From Cubamyces lactineus (taxonomy: Eukaryota > Basidiomycota > Agaricomycetes > Polyporales > Polyporaceae): DNA of 64,000 nt. The notes under the pieces are model-generated. The model was not told where the DNA came from. It saw only the letters and a program-made list of their open reading frames with translations, and did not search any database. Of the stretch, positions 1 to 11,777 are shown in pieces. Position 1 is the first letter of the stretch, and each line of letters starts with the position of its first letter. Made by a program: the position numbers and the translations under genes. The stretch is from NCBI GenBank assembly GCA_022376465.1, contig JACDTU010000002.1:1240001-1304000 (forward strand), read 5' to 3'.

Positions 1-369
1 CGATCGACCCATTGGTGAACTCAAGAGGCTGCAGCAGACAGCAATGCCACGTACACGATGGGGCCCGTCGAGCCACTGATGAGCGCATAGTCACGTTCGC
101 CCTTCAAGTACAGCTCGAGCTGGTACATGTACGTCTCCCAGTCGATCTCCGTATCTGCGGGGGACGCGTCAAGACGAGGCTAATCTGGTGCGAGAGCAAA
201 ACGGTCGCTGACATGGTATGAAGCGGATGATGAGCTGCGTGAGGACGGCATCACCGAGGACGACGAGTGCGGCGAGAGCAGTGAAGTATTGCGGGTCGGT
301 GAGCAGATGAAGAGCGAGGTTCCATAACGAGTGAATGAGGCCGGGGGAAGAGTTAGAGACGGAGGACAT
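1..369 (-). CDS. ALG3: ALG3 mannosyltransferase, 5' end only (runs off left edge)
   Basis: Dolichyl-P-Man:Man5GlcNAc2-PP-dolichol alpha-1,3-mannosyltransferase, an ER multi-pass enzyme that adds the sixth mannose of the N-glycan precursor on the lumenal side. The first exon (369 to 213) starts at the ATG 369-367 and gives [10 protein letters not shown], then a hydrophobic stretch containing [20 protein letters not shown]. It is spliced (GTCAGC donor, intron 212-155) to a second exon 154-55 that reads [20 protein letters not shown] and then [14 protein letters not shown]. The EIDW motif and the GERDY...GSTGP block are the N-terminal ALG3 signature. The next intron begins at 54 (GTACGTGG) and leaves the window, so only about 86 residues of a roughly 400-residue enzyme are present. 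The start is the first in-frame Met before the conserved hydrophobic segment. Family assignment is firm; the exact start is likely but untested. Confidence 0.85.
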
Positions 370-616
370 GAAGGCAGGACCAGAGCTTTTAGTGTGATCG
401 GCCGCCCAACAGGCCGATGACGTAGTGTGCGTGCAGCTCGTCGATTGCAGCCAGAAATGAATGGTCTTCCATTGCAAACCCAGCTGAGCAGTCGTCGGTC
501 GACAACAGATTGGTGTACTACGTATGTCGTGTATACGCAAATCACATAAATACTCCAGCCAGATTACGATGTTATACATGTCCTCATATCAACCTCCCTT
601 CCTCCATAACATCTCA

Positions 617-3600
617 CTACCAGAAGATACACCGCTTCTCCGGCGGAGGGTTCAACTAACACAAACAGCATCCTTTAACCAACTGCTCCTTTGTGCACAC
701 AGGAAGAGGTCGACGTACCTTGGCCTTGGGCGAACACTTGAACGCCTTGGCGAACTCGGGCATGTTCGATACCGTGCCCTCCACGCGGTACCGGTTCGGT
801 GAGTGAGGGTCAGTACGGACACGCGCGACCTGCGAGCGGTGCCTGTGTAAGTGTACGTTCTTCCGCGGGGTATTATACAGGAACTTACGGCGGACTCGGG
901 CTTGATGTTCTGCGCCCATGCGCGAGCGAAGGAGATGAAGAACATTTGATCCCTACACAGATCACATCGTCAGAGCGATTGTGATACGAGAAAGGATGGC
1001 ATATTCATACCGGGTGTAGTTGAGGCCAGGGAGGAGGAATTCTGTGCCATTCTCAACGCCCTCATCATATTGTGCCTTCCAGGCGCGGTATGCCTGGATG
1101 ATACCACTATCGCCGATGTTCTCGCCGGACGTCCTACGTGATGGTCAGTTAACGTCCAGAACGCAATCATTCTCTCTTACTCACAGGTTACCCTGGATGC
1201 CAGGTTATGTATTAGCTCGAGCGAATGAACAACCGTTGTGATCACTTACGTTGACGTGGATCTTGCCACCCTTGCCATCGTCGATAGTATAGTCTGAGTC
1301 AACGGATGGGATAAGTAGACATTCTCTTAGCACAGCTGCAGCAGACGCACTCGAATACTGGTCAACGATGCACTTCTGCCTCTCGTTGAAACCCTCGCTG
1401 GTCTTGTTCGTCCACCACTGCTCCAGCTTGCCCTTCTGGTTGTAGAGCCGGCCGGCGGAGTCGAACGCGTGCTGCGGGGAAGAGTCAATACTTCGCATAT
1501 TGACCCAGCATGTGAAGTAGACACATACAGTAAGCTCGTGCGCAGCGACCTGGCCAAAGGACCCGTAGGACATGTATCCTGGCCTATGGTACCGTTGTCA
1601 GGCATGCACGAAACTTATTTGAATCGCGGGATTATCTCACCAGTCCTGGGAGAAGAATGGCGGCTGGAGGATACCGGCAGGGAAAACGATCTACGATACT
1701 CATTGTCAGAGATAGTTGAATATGCCAGCAGCTCAACATGTACAGACCTCATTCGCAGGCGGGTTGAAGTAAGCGTTGACCATAGAGGGGTACATCTCCC
1801 ACTCCTCCAAATCGCGCTGCTTACCGAGCTTCAGCCACCGGCGCACTTCGTCCGAGACCCTACCAAAACCCCGAGTCAGGCCTCACGATTCAATGCCAAT
1901 ATCCATTCACACGAACCTGGCGGAGAGCATGTTCTCGAAGAACGTATCCTCGTGGATCTTGACGCGCGAGTAGTAGTTCACTATCGAGCGCGGGTCGAGG
2001 GTGTTCGGGGAGAGCGGGAAGCCGACCTTGACGCGGATCGCGTCTGCCTTCTCTGCAGCGGCCGTAGCGCTCTCCTTATCCATCCACTCGAGGTGGTTCA
2101 ATGACTCCTTGAAGGACTCGATGATATCTGCCAGTGCCGCCCTCAATCAAGGGCTGCGTTTAAGCAAGTGAGAACGGAGGCCTACCGGTGATAACCTTGG
2201 TGCCCTTCTCCCTGGACGCGCCGCCAAACGTCTCGTTGACAAAGTATCTACCTGCCGCAAAGCCCATCGCGCTCTCAACGCGGGCAACGCAGTACTCCGC
2301 ACGGTCGCCAACGGCACCCTTCTTGATGCCTCGGAGGACTTCCTCGAGGCTGCGAGTGGCCTTCCACGCCTCCGTGTCTAGACCTAGGTAAGACGCGTAC
2401 GACAGCCCCGCACGCGAGACGAAGTACGCCTCGAGCGTGTCAGACTCAGTCTCATTGAGGATCGAGGAAAGGGAGGAAAGGTATGTCGTGGAGGTGAGGA
2501 TGATCGTAGACGGGAAGTTGCGCGGAGCGAAGGAAGAGAAGTACGTCGAGAAGTCAAACTGCGGGAGCTGCTCAGAGACGTTCTTGAACGGTACCGGATT
2601 GTAAGTGGCGATAGGGTCCTGGTACAGAACATCGCTATTGAGGTAGGTTAGGATGTGTGGTCTACGCGTGCAGGGGTGAGGAGCTCACAGGTCGAGACTC
2701 GCATTTGCAATCTTCTTCTCGAATTCTACTATTTCCTTTGCATGTTTCTTTGCGCGCTCACTGCGATTCAAGGGCTTGTCATCGTTGTTGCCGTCATCAC
2801 CCCATGGCGGCCAGGGCCAAGGAGGCCACACCCTGAGCCGCTCTTCGTGGACAACCAGCCCAGATGGCTTGTCGGTCTCAAGCCTCTCTTCATCTTCGTC
2901 GTCGAGCGTGTATAGAAGGCGCTCAAGGACAGTCTGGTACAGGTCGACAATGGATTCTTCCTCGTAGTACTCCTGCGGATGGCGTTCAGTCTAAAGATCG
3001 CCGAGATGAAGACGGTTGCTAACCTTGGCTGGGAGGCCCAGTTCAGGCTGGCTAATCCAGAGTGTCATGAGGTTAGGATCATTCCCAACATCACCATCAA
3101 TGTCGTAAGCAAAGAGTGCATCGATTGCTGTGGTCCGCGTGAGAACATGCACCCTGAGATCCAGTGGAACAGTCTACCTCGGGAGTGAAGATATGCGACC
3201 GTGGCGGTCAGCCTGGCCCGTTTCTTGTGACCGTCACCATCATGTACGAGGTCGTCAACCACAGTAGTGTCCCCGCGGAACAACTCGCGAATTTTGTCAG
3301 CCATGTCCTTCAGAGGTTTCTCTCCAATCTCGTTCAGCTCGTCTTCATTCATGCAGGACTGGTAGAGACCACGAAGTTTCTTCAAGATCTGCTCATCATA
3401 GTCCGAAGGTGTGAGCGCGGATGCTACATCAAAGCGAGCCGAGGAATCCTGCGAGAGAATCTGCTGGAGCAAACGCCGGTTCTGCTGGGATAGAGCTTCA
3501 AAGTTGCCGAAGCTGCCCTTGTCGGAAGGAATAGGGTGAGCCTTGAGCCACCCGCCGTCTACAAATAAAGTAGTGAGTATCCCTGAAACAATGAGTACAG

Positions 3601-4229
3601 GATTGAGACTCACTAGCGAAGTCGTAGAAGTTCTCGCATGGGTCTTGAGACTCGTCAAGTGATGAGATCACAGAGGACGCGAGGTTAATGCAAGATGGGC
3701 TTAGACAAACAGGCTGCATTGGGGGCATTAGACTCGGTAAAGGCGGTAACGCTCTTAGTGGTTCATCGACTTACTTCCTCAGGTGGGGACGTAGGGCTCG
3801 GGGCGGGTATAGAGACAGTCGTAGTGGATACGGCAGTGGTCGTAGCAGTAGTCTTGGCCGTGGTCGTAGCTGTGGCTGTAACCACAACCGTAGAGGTGGG
3901 TCCGCCTGCTCCAGTGTTGATCTTATGCTGCGCTCCGGCGAAAAGTCCAATAAATACGGAGCTCAGAAGGAGGAAGACAAGGGTAGTGATGAGAAGAATC
4001 TTGGTGAGAGGCGAGAGGGGTTCTTGGACCACAGCAGCGACTCGCTCGAGGTAAGAAGGGGGTGCTTGCTGAGCTTCCGGGTCTTCATCTGGATGAGAGA
4101 CGTTCTGCAGCAGCGGAGCAGTTTCTGGGTAGGTGACATCAGGCGACCTTAGAAGAGACATGCAGGAGAGGAGTGTGAGAACGTACCTTCGTCCGTCGAC
4201 GACCGCGGCGCTCTAGAAGAGTCCGCCAT
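617..4229 (-). CDS. M13 family (neprilysin/endothelin-converting-enzyme-like) zinc metallopeptidase
   Basis: Type II membrane zinc endopeptidase that cleaves short peptides outside the plasma membrane or in secretory compartments. I place the start at ATG 4229-4227: MADSSRAPRSSTDE splices through a 62-nt intron (4186-4125) into ETAPLLQNVSHPDEDP. A cytosolic tail is followed by one membrane segment (LLITTLVFLLLSSVFIGLF) and a Thr/Ala-rich stalk. Then come the M13 N-terminal Cys motif and DPCENFYDFA (about 3.6 kb), the substrate-binding VNAYF (about 1.77 kb), the zinc helix HELTH split by an intron between HELT and HAFD (about 1.47-1.53 kb), GENIGDSG carrying the third zinc ligand (about 1.12 kb), and the C-terminal CxxW motif RCIFW ending at stop 619-617. 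There are many short introns and roughly 800-870 residues, which is usual for the family. All catalytic motifs are present, so the enzyme should be active. An ATG at 4161 is in frame but lies inside the first intron of this model. Confidence 0.88.
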
Positions 4230-4908
4230 GCTGAGGACGGCAGGGATGGAGGAAGACGAAGAAGGACGTTACACGCGTTGTGTGGCTATCAGGCTGAGTC
4301 GCGGTGTAAGCAATGGTTGCGCGCACCTCGCCGTGTCGCGCCTTCGTCGCCCTCTTGCCGTAAGAGCGCCCATATTGGCCACTGTCCACGTGGTCGTGTG
4401 CATCTGACGTCGCGCCTGTGGCTGTGTCCATTTGGCGCTGAGACGCGTCTGATAGCAGATACGCGTAGACGCCCGTCCTGCCGTCCCCTGGCAGGATCAG
4501 GCAGGATCCCACTCGGGCCACTGCCCACTGGCACCAGTCACCAGCCACTGCCGGTCCACGGTCAACCATGCGCATATCGCTTACAACAGACCGCCACCAA
4601 TCGCCACGTCGCGCAGTGCTTGCATGCAGATCCCATCGCCGCACTTCAGACTGCCGCATTATCTGCTCAAGAACGTACTTCCACCAATGACAGCTGAGAC
4701 TTGATCCAGTAGCCATGCGGACTGAACTACCTACCTCGCCTATCTCTCAACGGCACCGGGTTCCTTGACCACAGTGGCACTGCGACTAATTCACTATCCA
4801 CCGCGACTGAGCGCTCATGTTCACGATGGTCTGGTGACGCCGTCCGTACATAAATGACGATGGATGCTCGGATACGATGCGTCCCTTGACCCCGTACTCT
4901 TTCCCGCC
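4230..4908. other. Intergenic, divergent promoter region
   Basis: This stretch lies between the start codons of the M13 peptidase (leftward) and the GH89 enzyme (rightward). It therefore holds both promoters. The reading frames inside it have no recognisable protein features, and I see no clear TATA box. Confidence 0.6.
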
Positions 4909-7259
4909 ATGTTCGCTAAGAAAGGGCTCCTTGCCCTCCTTGCCCTTGGCTTCGGAGTCATCCAAGTCGCGGCCGACAACAAGCTGCAGGGCATCTACGC
5001 GCTCGCTAAACGACGTGTGCCCAACCATGCAGACGCGTTTTCCTTCGCGTTGGTCGACGGCGAACCAGACACGTTCGTGGTCAGCGACAAACACAACGGG
5101 GTACACGTCGAATGTACCACCGTTTCTGCGTGTGCCCGTGGTCTCTACACGTAGGTGACGCTTGCTCTGCTGCACCACAGCTCTAACCTGCTACCATGTA
5201 GGTACCTCACGCAACGTGGGGGTGTCGACATTTGGTGGACGGGTTCCCGCCTGTCCGAGGTGCCCTCCAAGCTACCCAAAGTTGGCGAGGAGATCAAGGG
5301 AGAGGCCATCGTCCCTTACAGGTATGTAGTGTTCCTATCGGGACGTGTTGCGCGCTAATCTAGCTGTGTAGGTACCACTTCAACACGGTCACCTTCGACT
5401 ATACTGCCGCGTTCTGGGACTTTGAGCAGTGGGAGCTCGAACTTGACTGGCTGGCACTGCGCGGTGTCAACCTCCCGCTCGCCTGGGTCGGGTACGAGTA
5501 CATCCTCATCGAGACCTTCCGTGAGGCGGGGCTCGACGACGACGACATCTCCGACTTCCTCTCGGGACCTGCGTTCCAAGCGTGGAACCGCTTCGGCAAC
5601 ATCCAGGGCAGCTGGGGCGGCGAGCTGCCGATGCAGTGGGTGAATGATCAGTTCGCCCTGCAGAAGCGCCTCGTGCAGCGCATGGTCGACCTCGGAATGA
5701 CCCCCGTCCTGCCTTCCTTCACGGGCTTCGTCCCGCGCGCGATGTCCAAGTTGTACCCGAACGCGTCCATCGTGACCGGCAGCCAGTGGTCCGGCTTCCC
5801 CGCCGCATACACGAACGACTCCTTCCTCGAGCCGTTCGACCCGCTCTTCTCGACGCTCCAAAAGTCCTTCATCTCGAAGCAGCAGGTCGCGTACGGCGCG
5901 GACGTCTCGCACATCTACACGCTCGACCAGTACAACGAGAACGACCCATACAGCGGCGACCCGGACTACCTCCGCAACATCAGCGCGGCCACGTTCGCGA
6001 GCCTCCGCGCCGCGGACCCGGACGCGGTCTGGCTCATGCAGGGCTGGCTGTTCTTCGCGAGCGAGGCGTTCTGGACGGACGAGCGCGTCTCGGCGTACCT
6101 CGGCGGCGTGCCCGGCAACGACAGCATGATCGTGCTCGACCTCTTCTCGGAGGCGTCCCCGCAGTGGAACCGCACGCAGTCGTACTACGGCAAGCAGTGG
6201 GTCTGGTGCGAGCTGCACGACTTTGGCGGGAACATAGGCTTGGAGGGCAACCTGGAGGCGCTCACGCAGGACCCCATCACCGCGCTTCATAGCCCTGGTT
6301 CGACTATGAAGGGCATCGGGTTGACCATGGAGGGACAAGAAGGCAATGAGATCGTGTACGACATCGTCCTCGACCAGGCGTGGTCGTCGGCGCCCTTGAA
6401 CATCAGCACCTACGTGAACGATTGGGCAACCCGGCGGTATCCTGTGAAGCCTCTGCCAAAGGCTGCTCTGGACGCCTGGACGACTCTCGCGCAGACCGTC
6501 TACAACAACAAGGACACCAACACTTGGGCCACCATCAAGGGGATCTACGAGCTCGCCCCATCTCTCACGGGCCTCACGAACCGCACCGGCCACCACCCCA
6601 CCATGATCTCCTACGACACAAACTCGAGCGTCGTATCCGCACTGAAGCTGCTCCTGCAGGCCAAGGCGGAACACCCCAGCCTCGCGCTCGTGCCCGAGTT
6701 CGCATACGACGTCGTCGACGTCGCGCGCCAAGTCCTCTCGAACCGCTTCGTCGACTTCTACGTCGTGCTCGTCGACGCCTACACCTCGCCCAACTCCACC
6801 GCCTCCGTCGTCTCCGCCGCCGCCGAGCCGCTCCTCGCGCTCCTCGCGGACCTCGACGCGCTCCTGTACACGAACGAGCACTTCCTCCTGAGCGCGTGGA
6901 TCGCGGACGCGCGCAGGTGGGCGCGCGGCGCGCACGCGTACGGCGCGTTCCTCGAGTACAACGCGCGCAACCAGATCACGCTCTGGGGCCCGGACGGCGA
7001 GATCAACGACTATGCGTCCAAGGCGTGGGCGGGCCTCGTCGGCACGTACTACAAGGCGCGCTGGGCGGCGTTCGCCGAGTACTTGGAGCAGACGAAGCAG
7101 ACGGGCGAGGCGTACAACGCGACGGTTTTCGCGGGCACGTTGCTTGAGATTGGTAAAAAGTGGGACAATGGGACGTGGGGTACTGGGGAGGGAGAGTGGT
7201 GGGGCGTGCGCGGCGATCCGTGGGAGATGGCGGAGAAGGTGCTCAAGGTATGGGCGTAG
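4909..7259 (+). CDS. Alpha-N-acetylglucosaminidase, GH89 (NAGLU-like), secreted
   Basis: Exo-glycosidase that releases terminal alpha-linked GlcNAc; the animal homologue degrades heparan sulfate, while the fungal substrate is unknown. Three exons (4909-5150, 5202-5321, 5372-7259) give 749 residues. The ATG at 4909 was chosen over an in-frame ATG at 4864 because it begins a clean signal peptide (MFAKKGLLALLALGFGVIQV, cut near AAADN). The N-terminal domain is followed by the GH89 barrel: WELELDWLALRGVNLPLAW, GSWGGELP, YNENDPY (region of the first catalytic Glu), WLMQGWLFF, WVWCELHDFGGNIGLEG and MEGQEGNEIVYD (region of the second catalytic Glu). The C-terminal helical domain follows (ITLWGPDGEINDYASKAWAG). 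Both splice joins restore conserved sequence (LYTYLTQRGG, PYRYHFNTV). Several N-glycosylation sequons fit secretion. The long antisense open frame here is a codon-bias shadow. Confidence 0.95.
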
Positions 7260-7827
7260 GAAGTGACGACAATCTGTAGCAATCTGTACAATCCCTTAAA
7301 CCAAAGAGGCGTCGTCTACACTCGCTCTCATTGCACTGATCTGGCTCTCTTCCGTCTGGTGCGGCGCCGTGCGGTGAAAGCGATGTCCCGATAGGACACA
7401 TGGCTCTGAAATTCAGAGTGCACCCCACTCTAGAGGAGAGCGACTACTGATGAGTAGAACGCTATATCCTAAATAGGTTGCTCAGGTTACAGTCGATTGG
7501 TATTCCAAACGCCTTCGTTGTAATAACTTGTGAGTAGGCAGGTTTCTAGGATACCTTATAGCGATATCAGCCGCCAATGTGCGTTGCGGACCGTCAGGTG
7601 CTATGTCACAGCTTCTTGGTCGGACCTAGGGTCGGACACTGGTATAGTATAACCCTTATGACCAGGTAAGCGTTGTCAAGATATCTCCACCTCCTCTGAG
7701 ACAATTACTGGCGCACGCCTGCCGGATTAAGGAGGACCTCACAATTGTTCTCCGTCCGCGCCGAAAGAACGCTGTGTAATAACGTCCGTAGAGCGGGGTG
7801 CATACGATATTAAAAACCGAAATAGTA
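7260..7827. other. Intergenic, between convergent 3' ends
   Basis: The GH89 gene ends at 7259 and the scramblase gene ends at 7828 on the other strand. Both 3' untranslated regions and terminators must lie here. I see no convincing gene, tRNA or repeat. Confidence 0.6.
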
Positions 7828-9500
7828 TCACTCGTCGTAGCCCGAGAAGAAGAACAATCCTCCCCTATTGTCCCCCAGTCAGTTCCACTCCAGGCACTTA
7901 GCTCATCTCGAGTGTAAGACGTACCCTGGCCCAGAATGCCTCGAGAAGTAGTCGAAGTCTATGTTGACTAAGGTCCAGGCAGTCAATACGACGCCACCAC
8001 GTACTCGAAGTCTCGTTCCGGGGCTCACCTGCAGTTGCGAGGACGAGCTGAGGGAAGCGTCAGCAGTGCACTCGCTCGATATTTGATATTTGCAGCGTAG
8101 CAACTCACAGCACGCTCCTCGACGGTCAGATTCCGCGATAGGATCGGCTTGCGCAGAAGACCACCCTCCTCCTCGCTCGCCGCTGCGGCGTCAAAGTTGA
8201 TGAAATATTGACCTGTTCGGCAGGATGGCATGCGTGACCTAGGCTACATCGATCATGCGAGCGTACTTACCAGTGTCTGTGAATAGCTAACGATGATATG
8301 TAAGCGGATGTCATGAGCGGAAGGGATCACGGGGAGCCTACCTCGCGGCCAAATCCACGGAAGGCACGGTTCACGCTTGCGATCCCTTGACCATAAGCGT
8401 CCCTCAGCGTGAAGTGCCATGCAAGGAGCCCTTCGTCGATCTTCGCAAATTGGTTGAAGAGATTCGTTTCTGGCTCGGGCTGCGGCTCGTTGACCAACGA
8501 TAGTATGCGACGTGGGTCCTGTCTATCAGCCCGTCACCAGAGTGAATGGCCGTGCGCCACAATGAGCTGGCCGTCGGAGAATCGTACCTCAAGAACAGAT
8601 CGTATTTTCTTCTCCAGAGATGCCACCGCTGCTGCACTTCAGCGAACGTGTCCAGAATAGGCTCGCCCTCGGGCGTATATTCGCCGAAGTCCTTGAGGCG
8701 TTGTACGAACATCCGAGAGTTGATGAATGCGAACGGCCTTCGGAACTAGAGTGATCTTCCATGAGTACAGGAGTTGGAAGCGGAGTAACCCGACGTACCC
8801 AGAGGATGGGGGAGCCTTGGCTGTCCATGACAATTGCCCTGAACGGCCTGTGGGTACGGAAGACCTGCCGAGAGAACGCCGACAAGAAGCCTCGAGGCTC
8901 CTCTGCGATGTAACCTAGCGTATCGCCAAGCTCGTTTGCTATATGGAGAGTCAGATTATATCTGCTGGTCATTTGCCAACTGATACTGACTGATCACATA
9001 ACGGTTCGTCTGCTCGAAACCGATGAAGATGTTGAGCATCTCGATCTGGCTGCCCGCTCTCAATCAACAGGTCTTGCATGATCCCAATGGCACACTGCGT
9101 ACCGGGTGACAATAAGCCTGTCGTTCTCCATCAGGAGTCTATGCATGCCCTCTTCTGGGTTGCTCGCAGGCGTGCGTATGCTCTCCTCCCATAGCGGCGA
9201 CTGAGAAGCGGACGGCTGTTCCTCGCGGGGCAAGGGACCACTGCTGGAGGACGCGCTCTGGAACGGCCAGAACCCAAAGGGAGGTGGTTCGGTCGACGGG
9301 TCTACAGATGGCTCTACACGCTGTTTGACATTTGCGCGATCGAGCTTGGGACGTTCGCGCCCTACACCAGGGCGAGGCTTCTCAAAGCGCGAGAAGGCGT
9401 AAGTACGGATGCATAGCAGGGGTAATGTGCGTAGTGTCGGACGCAAGGTTGACGAGGAAAGGCGAGCAAACGATCTTGAACTTGTCCTTAGAGACAACAT
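7828..9500 (-). CDS. Mitochondrial phospholipid scramblase-family protein (Aim25-like)
   Basis: Predicted member of the phospholipid scramblase family located in mitochondria (yeast Aim25 type). The N-terminus (MLSLRTSSRSFARLSSSTLR) is rich in Arg and Ser with no acid, like a mitochondrial presequence. A Pro/Ser-rich linker follows. The scramblase beta-barrel then reads EMLNIFIGFEQTNRYVI, ELGDTLGYIAEEPRGFLSAF, FRTHRPFRAIVMDSQGSPIL and DTFAEVQQRWHLWRRKYDLF. It ends with the buried C-terminal segment VNIDFDYFSRHSGPG. The last exon (7864-7828) adds GGLFFFSGYDE before the TGA at 7830-7828, after a 3' splice site CAATAG. About six or seven short introns are present. It is transcribed away from MSS51, whose start lies 241 nt away. 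Biochemical scrambling by this fungal subgroup is inferred from the family. Confidence 0.87.
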
Positions 9501-9741
9501 AGTCCAGAAGCTAGCAAGTCATCCGGCCGTTTGTCGTGGTAGTTATTCTAGTTCGCTACAAGTACGAGGTCAAGAGCGTGGCTGCAGATGAGGTCACCAC
9601 GAGAGGCGCGCGTGGACGGAACGCGGACGCGGCAAATCGGCGCGTCTCGATTCTTGTGTGCGTTCGCCCAGGAGTACACTTGCCCGTCCCTCTACTCGCC
9701 TACGACTGGCACCAGCGCAATCCTGAGCACGGCCCACGGCC
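9501..9741. promoter_or_regulatory. Shared divergent promoter of scramblase and MSS51
   Basis: Only 241 nt separate the two divergent start codons, so both genes must draw their promoters from this segment. Both products are predicted to be mitochondrial, which makes co-regulation plausible. I see no canonical TATA box. The bidirectional role is an inference from geometry. Confidence 0.5.
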
Positions 9742-11499
9742 ATGCTCGCCATTCTTCCTCGGAGAACTTGCACCCGTCTCGTCCTTTCTTCCCGCTCGTC
9801 ACTATGTCTCCCTCGTAGCCGCCCTCTTGCGCCCGCCAGCACCCGCACATTCCTCAGCTGGTTCAAAAGCAAGCCCAAGCCCGGCACCGCTCAAGCCAGG
9901 AAAGAGGCCCAGCCAATACTCACGGAGGATAACCTCTTCCACCCATTCTCCCAATCGCCTTTCCCTGCTATCCGTGCGCGTGGCGAAGCTATCCGCAAGC
10001 TTGCGCCTTGCCCCGTGTGCGCGGCGGAACATGACGGCGTTCACGCACACACGAAGGCACAGCCCAAAGCGGTCGCGTTTGAGTGTCCCGATTGTGGATG
10101 GCCCACGCATTGCTCGGAGGAGCATTGGAAGGAAGACGAGGAGCACCAAAAGTACTGCTCGAGACTCAGGGAGGTGAATGAGGACGAGCATGACTTGAGG
10201 AGTGGAAGGAAGATGCGCGAGTTTGAGCTGCCTGGTGCGCCTACTTAAACCGGTCGTGAATGTCGTGCTAATATTGTCGCTTCAGGTCCTCAGGACTCGG
10301 AGGCAGCCATCTCGTTCGCCAACTGGGACGTCTTCTGGTATACTCGCGAGTTCCCCTCGATGGATACTGAGCGTTCCCGGAGACACGCGAGCAAGATCCT
10401 CACCTATCCCATCACCGTCGGCTCCGTTCTGCATCAGTTCAGCAACCTGACCTTGAGCAACCAAAGGCTGACGCCCGAAGGCAGTCGCTCCCTAGCAGGT
10501 AAGTCTCGTATTGCCCTAAGCATACAGCAACCCTAACTCGACACTATCCTAACAGCACTCCGAACAAACCTGCATGTACCACCTGGGGCGCCGGAGACTC
10601 CTGAGGCTGCCGCGACCAAACCACAGATGAGGATTTTCATCCTTGGTGCACGAGCAGAGTCTGCCCTTCCACCGCACGTCTGGGAGCAGCTTTGCATGCT
10701 CTTCCCGTCCGCGCTGTTCCACCTGTACTTCATCGGGCCTCAGGTATCGCTGCCCAAGCCAGCTAGTGAACTAAATAGGCGGCCCACGAAGAAGGCTGAA
10801 GCCCCTGCAGAATCATCTGAGGCGACCTCGACCGCTTCTACAGCAGCACCGGAGGATTCGACATCAGGGTCTCAAGAACAGACACCCAAAGGGGAGGAGA
10901 AGCCGGTTTATGTACCCAACGTCTACCAGCCTCCTACGCCTGCGCCCATCATGCGCCTCAAGCGCACCCGGTCCTCGATCGAGCAATACGGCGTACCATC
11001 GTACACCGTCCCCTACACGCCGCAGCTCACGATCACGGGCATGCAGGCAAACTACATGGACGTGCACGCGCAGTTCCAGGAGACGTTCGACCCGTACACG
11101 GACTGCTTCTTCCTCTTCTCGCCCGGATTCGGCTTCCCCTCGCCAACATCGATGAACGAGCAGACGGGCGAGCCGTACCTGCAGATCGCGTCGCCAACAG
11201 AGTGGGGCCCGGTCATTCCGCTCCTGCTCGCGAGCAAGTGCCCGATCTTCGTGACCGGCTTCTCTCCCGCGGACGTCGAGCGCGACGTGCAGTCGCTCTC
11301 GACCGCGCCCGAGGTCGCGGGCGAGTTCGACTGGGTGATCACCCCCGGCCCGAACGCGTTCGGGAGCGAGAAGTGGGAGGTTGCGGATTTCGATCCGCGT
11401 GTGATGGTGAAGACGAACTGGGGCATCTGGGGCATTCGGGGCAAGAGGAGGGACGTGCGCGAGACGACGTCGAGCTGGCTGCCGCCGCTGCTACAGTAG
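9742..11499 (+). CDS. MSS51: MSS51-like mitochondrial translation/assembly factor with MYND-type zinc finger
   Basis: In yeast Mss51 activates translation of COX1 mRNA and chaperones the new Cox1 protein in the mitochondrial matrix. Exons 9742-10234, 10286-10498 and 10556-11499 give 549 residues. The N-terminus (MLAILPRRTCTRLVLSSRSS) is a typical presequence. The zinc finger follows at about residues 90-140, with the Cys/His pattern CPVCAAEHDGVHAH, CPDCGWPTHCSEEHW and HQKYCSRL. The Mss51 C-terminal domain starts near SEAAISFANWDVFWYTREFP. A hydrophilic insertion rich in Ala, Ser, Thr and Glu (about residues 300-345) interrupts it. The conserved end includes DVHAQFQETFDPYTDCFFLF and DWVITPGPNAFGSEKWEV. 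Heme-regulatory Cys-Pro motifs are known in yeast; here the LAPCPVC and FECPDC motifs could serve. Assignment is firm; the role in COX1 expression is by homology. Confidence 0.92.
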
Positions 11500-11777
11500 A
11501 CTACATAATATTCTCGTACTACTTTCGGGATATACACTACACTCTCACCGCTCGCGTGTATTCGTCATCAGCTTACTGAGGATTTGACATCGACAACAAG
11601 CGTTGCTGGGGCCAGGCGGTCCAGGGGTTACGTGACGCGTAGATCATGTGCACGCGTCGAGACGCGTTATTTATGCACGCGCGCGTCGAAGACCTTGCAT
11701 TCGCACTTGGCCGGGCTCGGCCCCGCAGAGTCACTAAGCATCTTGACCAGCTACTACCACCTGCCCGCACTCTCACA

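Noticed and set aside
4213..4716. 167-codon minus-strand frame upstream of the M13 gene
   Set aside because: It overlaps the M13 first exon in another frame, and an open frame also exists on the opposite strand. No conserved feature.
5355..6935. 526-codon open frame antisense to the GH89 gene
   Set aside because: It lies exactly over a highly conserved exon, is full of Arg/Val/Glu from G/C-ended codons on the other strand, and has no family features. It is a codon-bias shadow.
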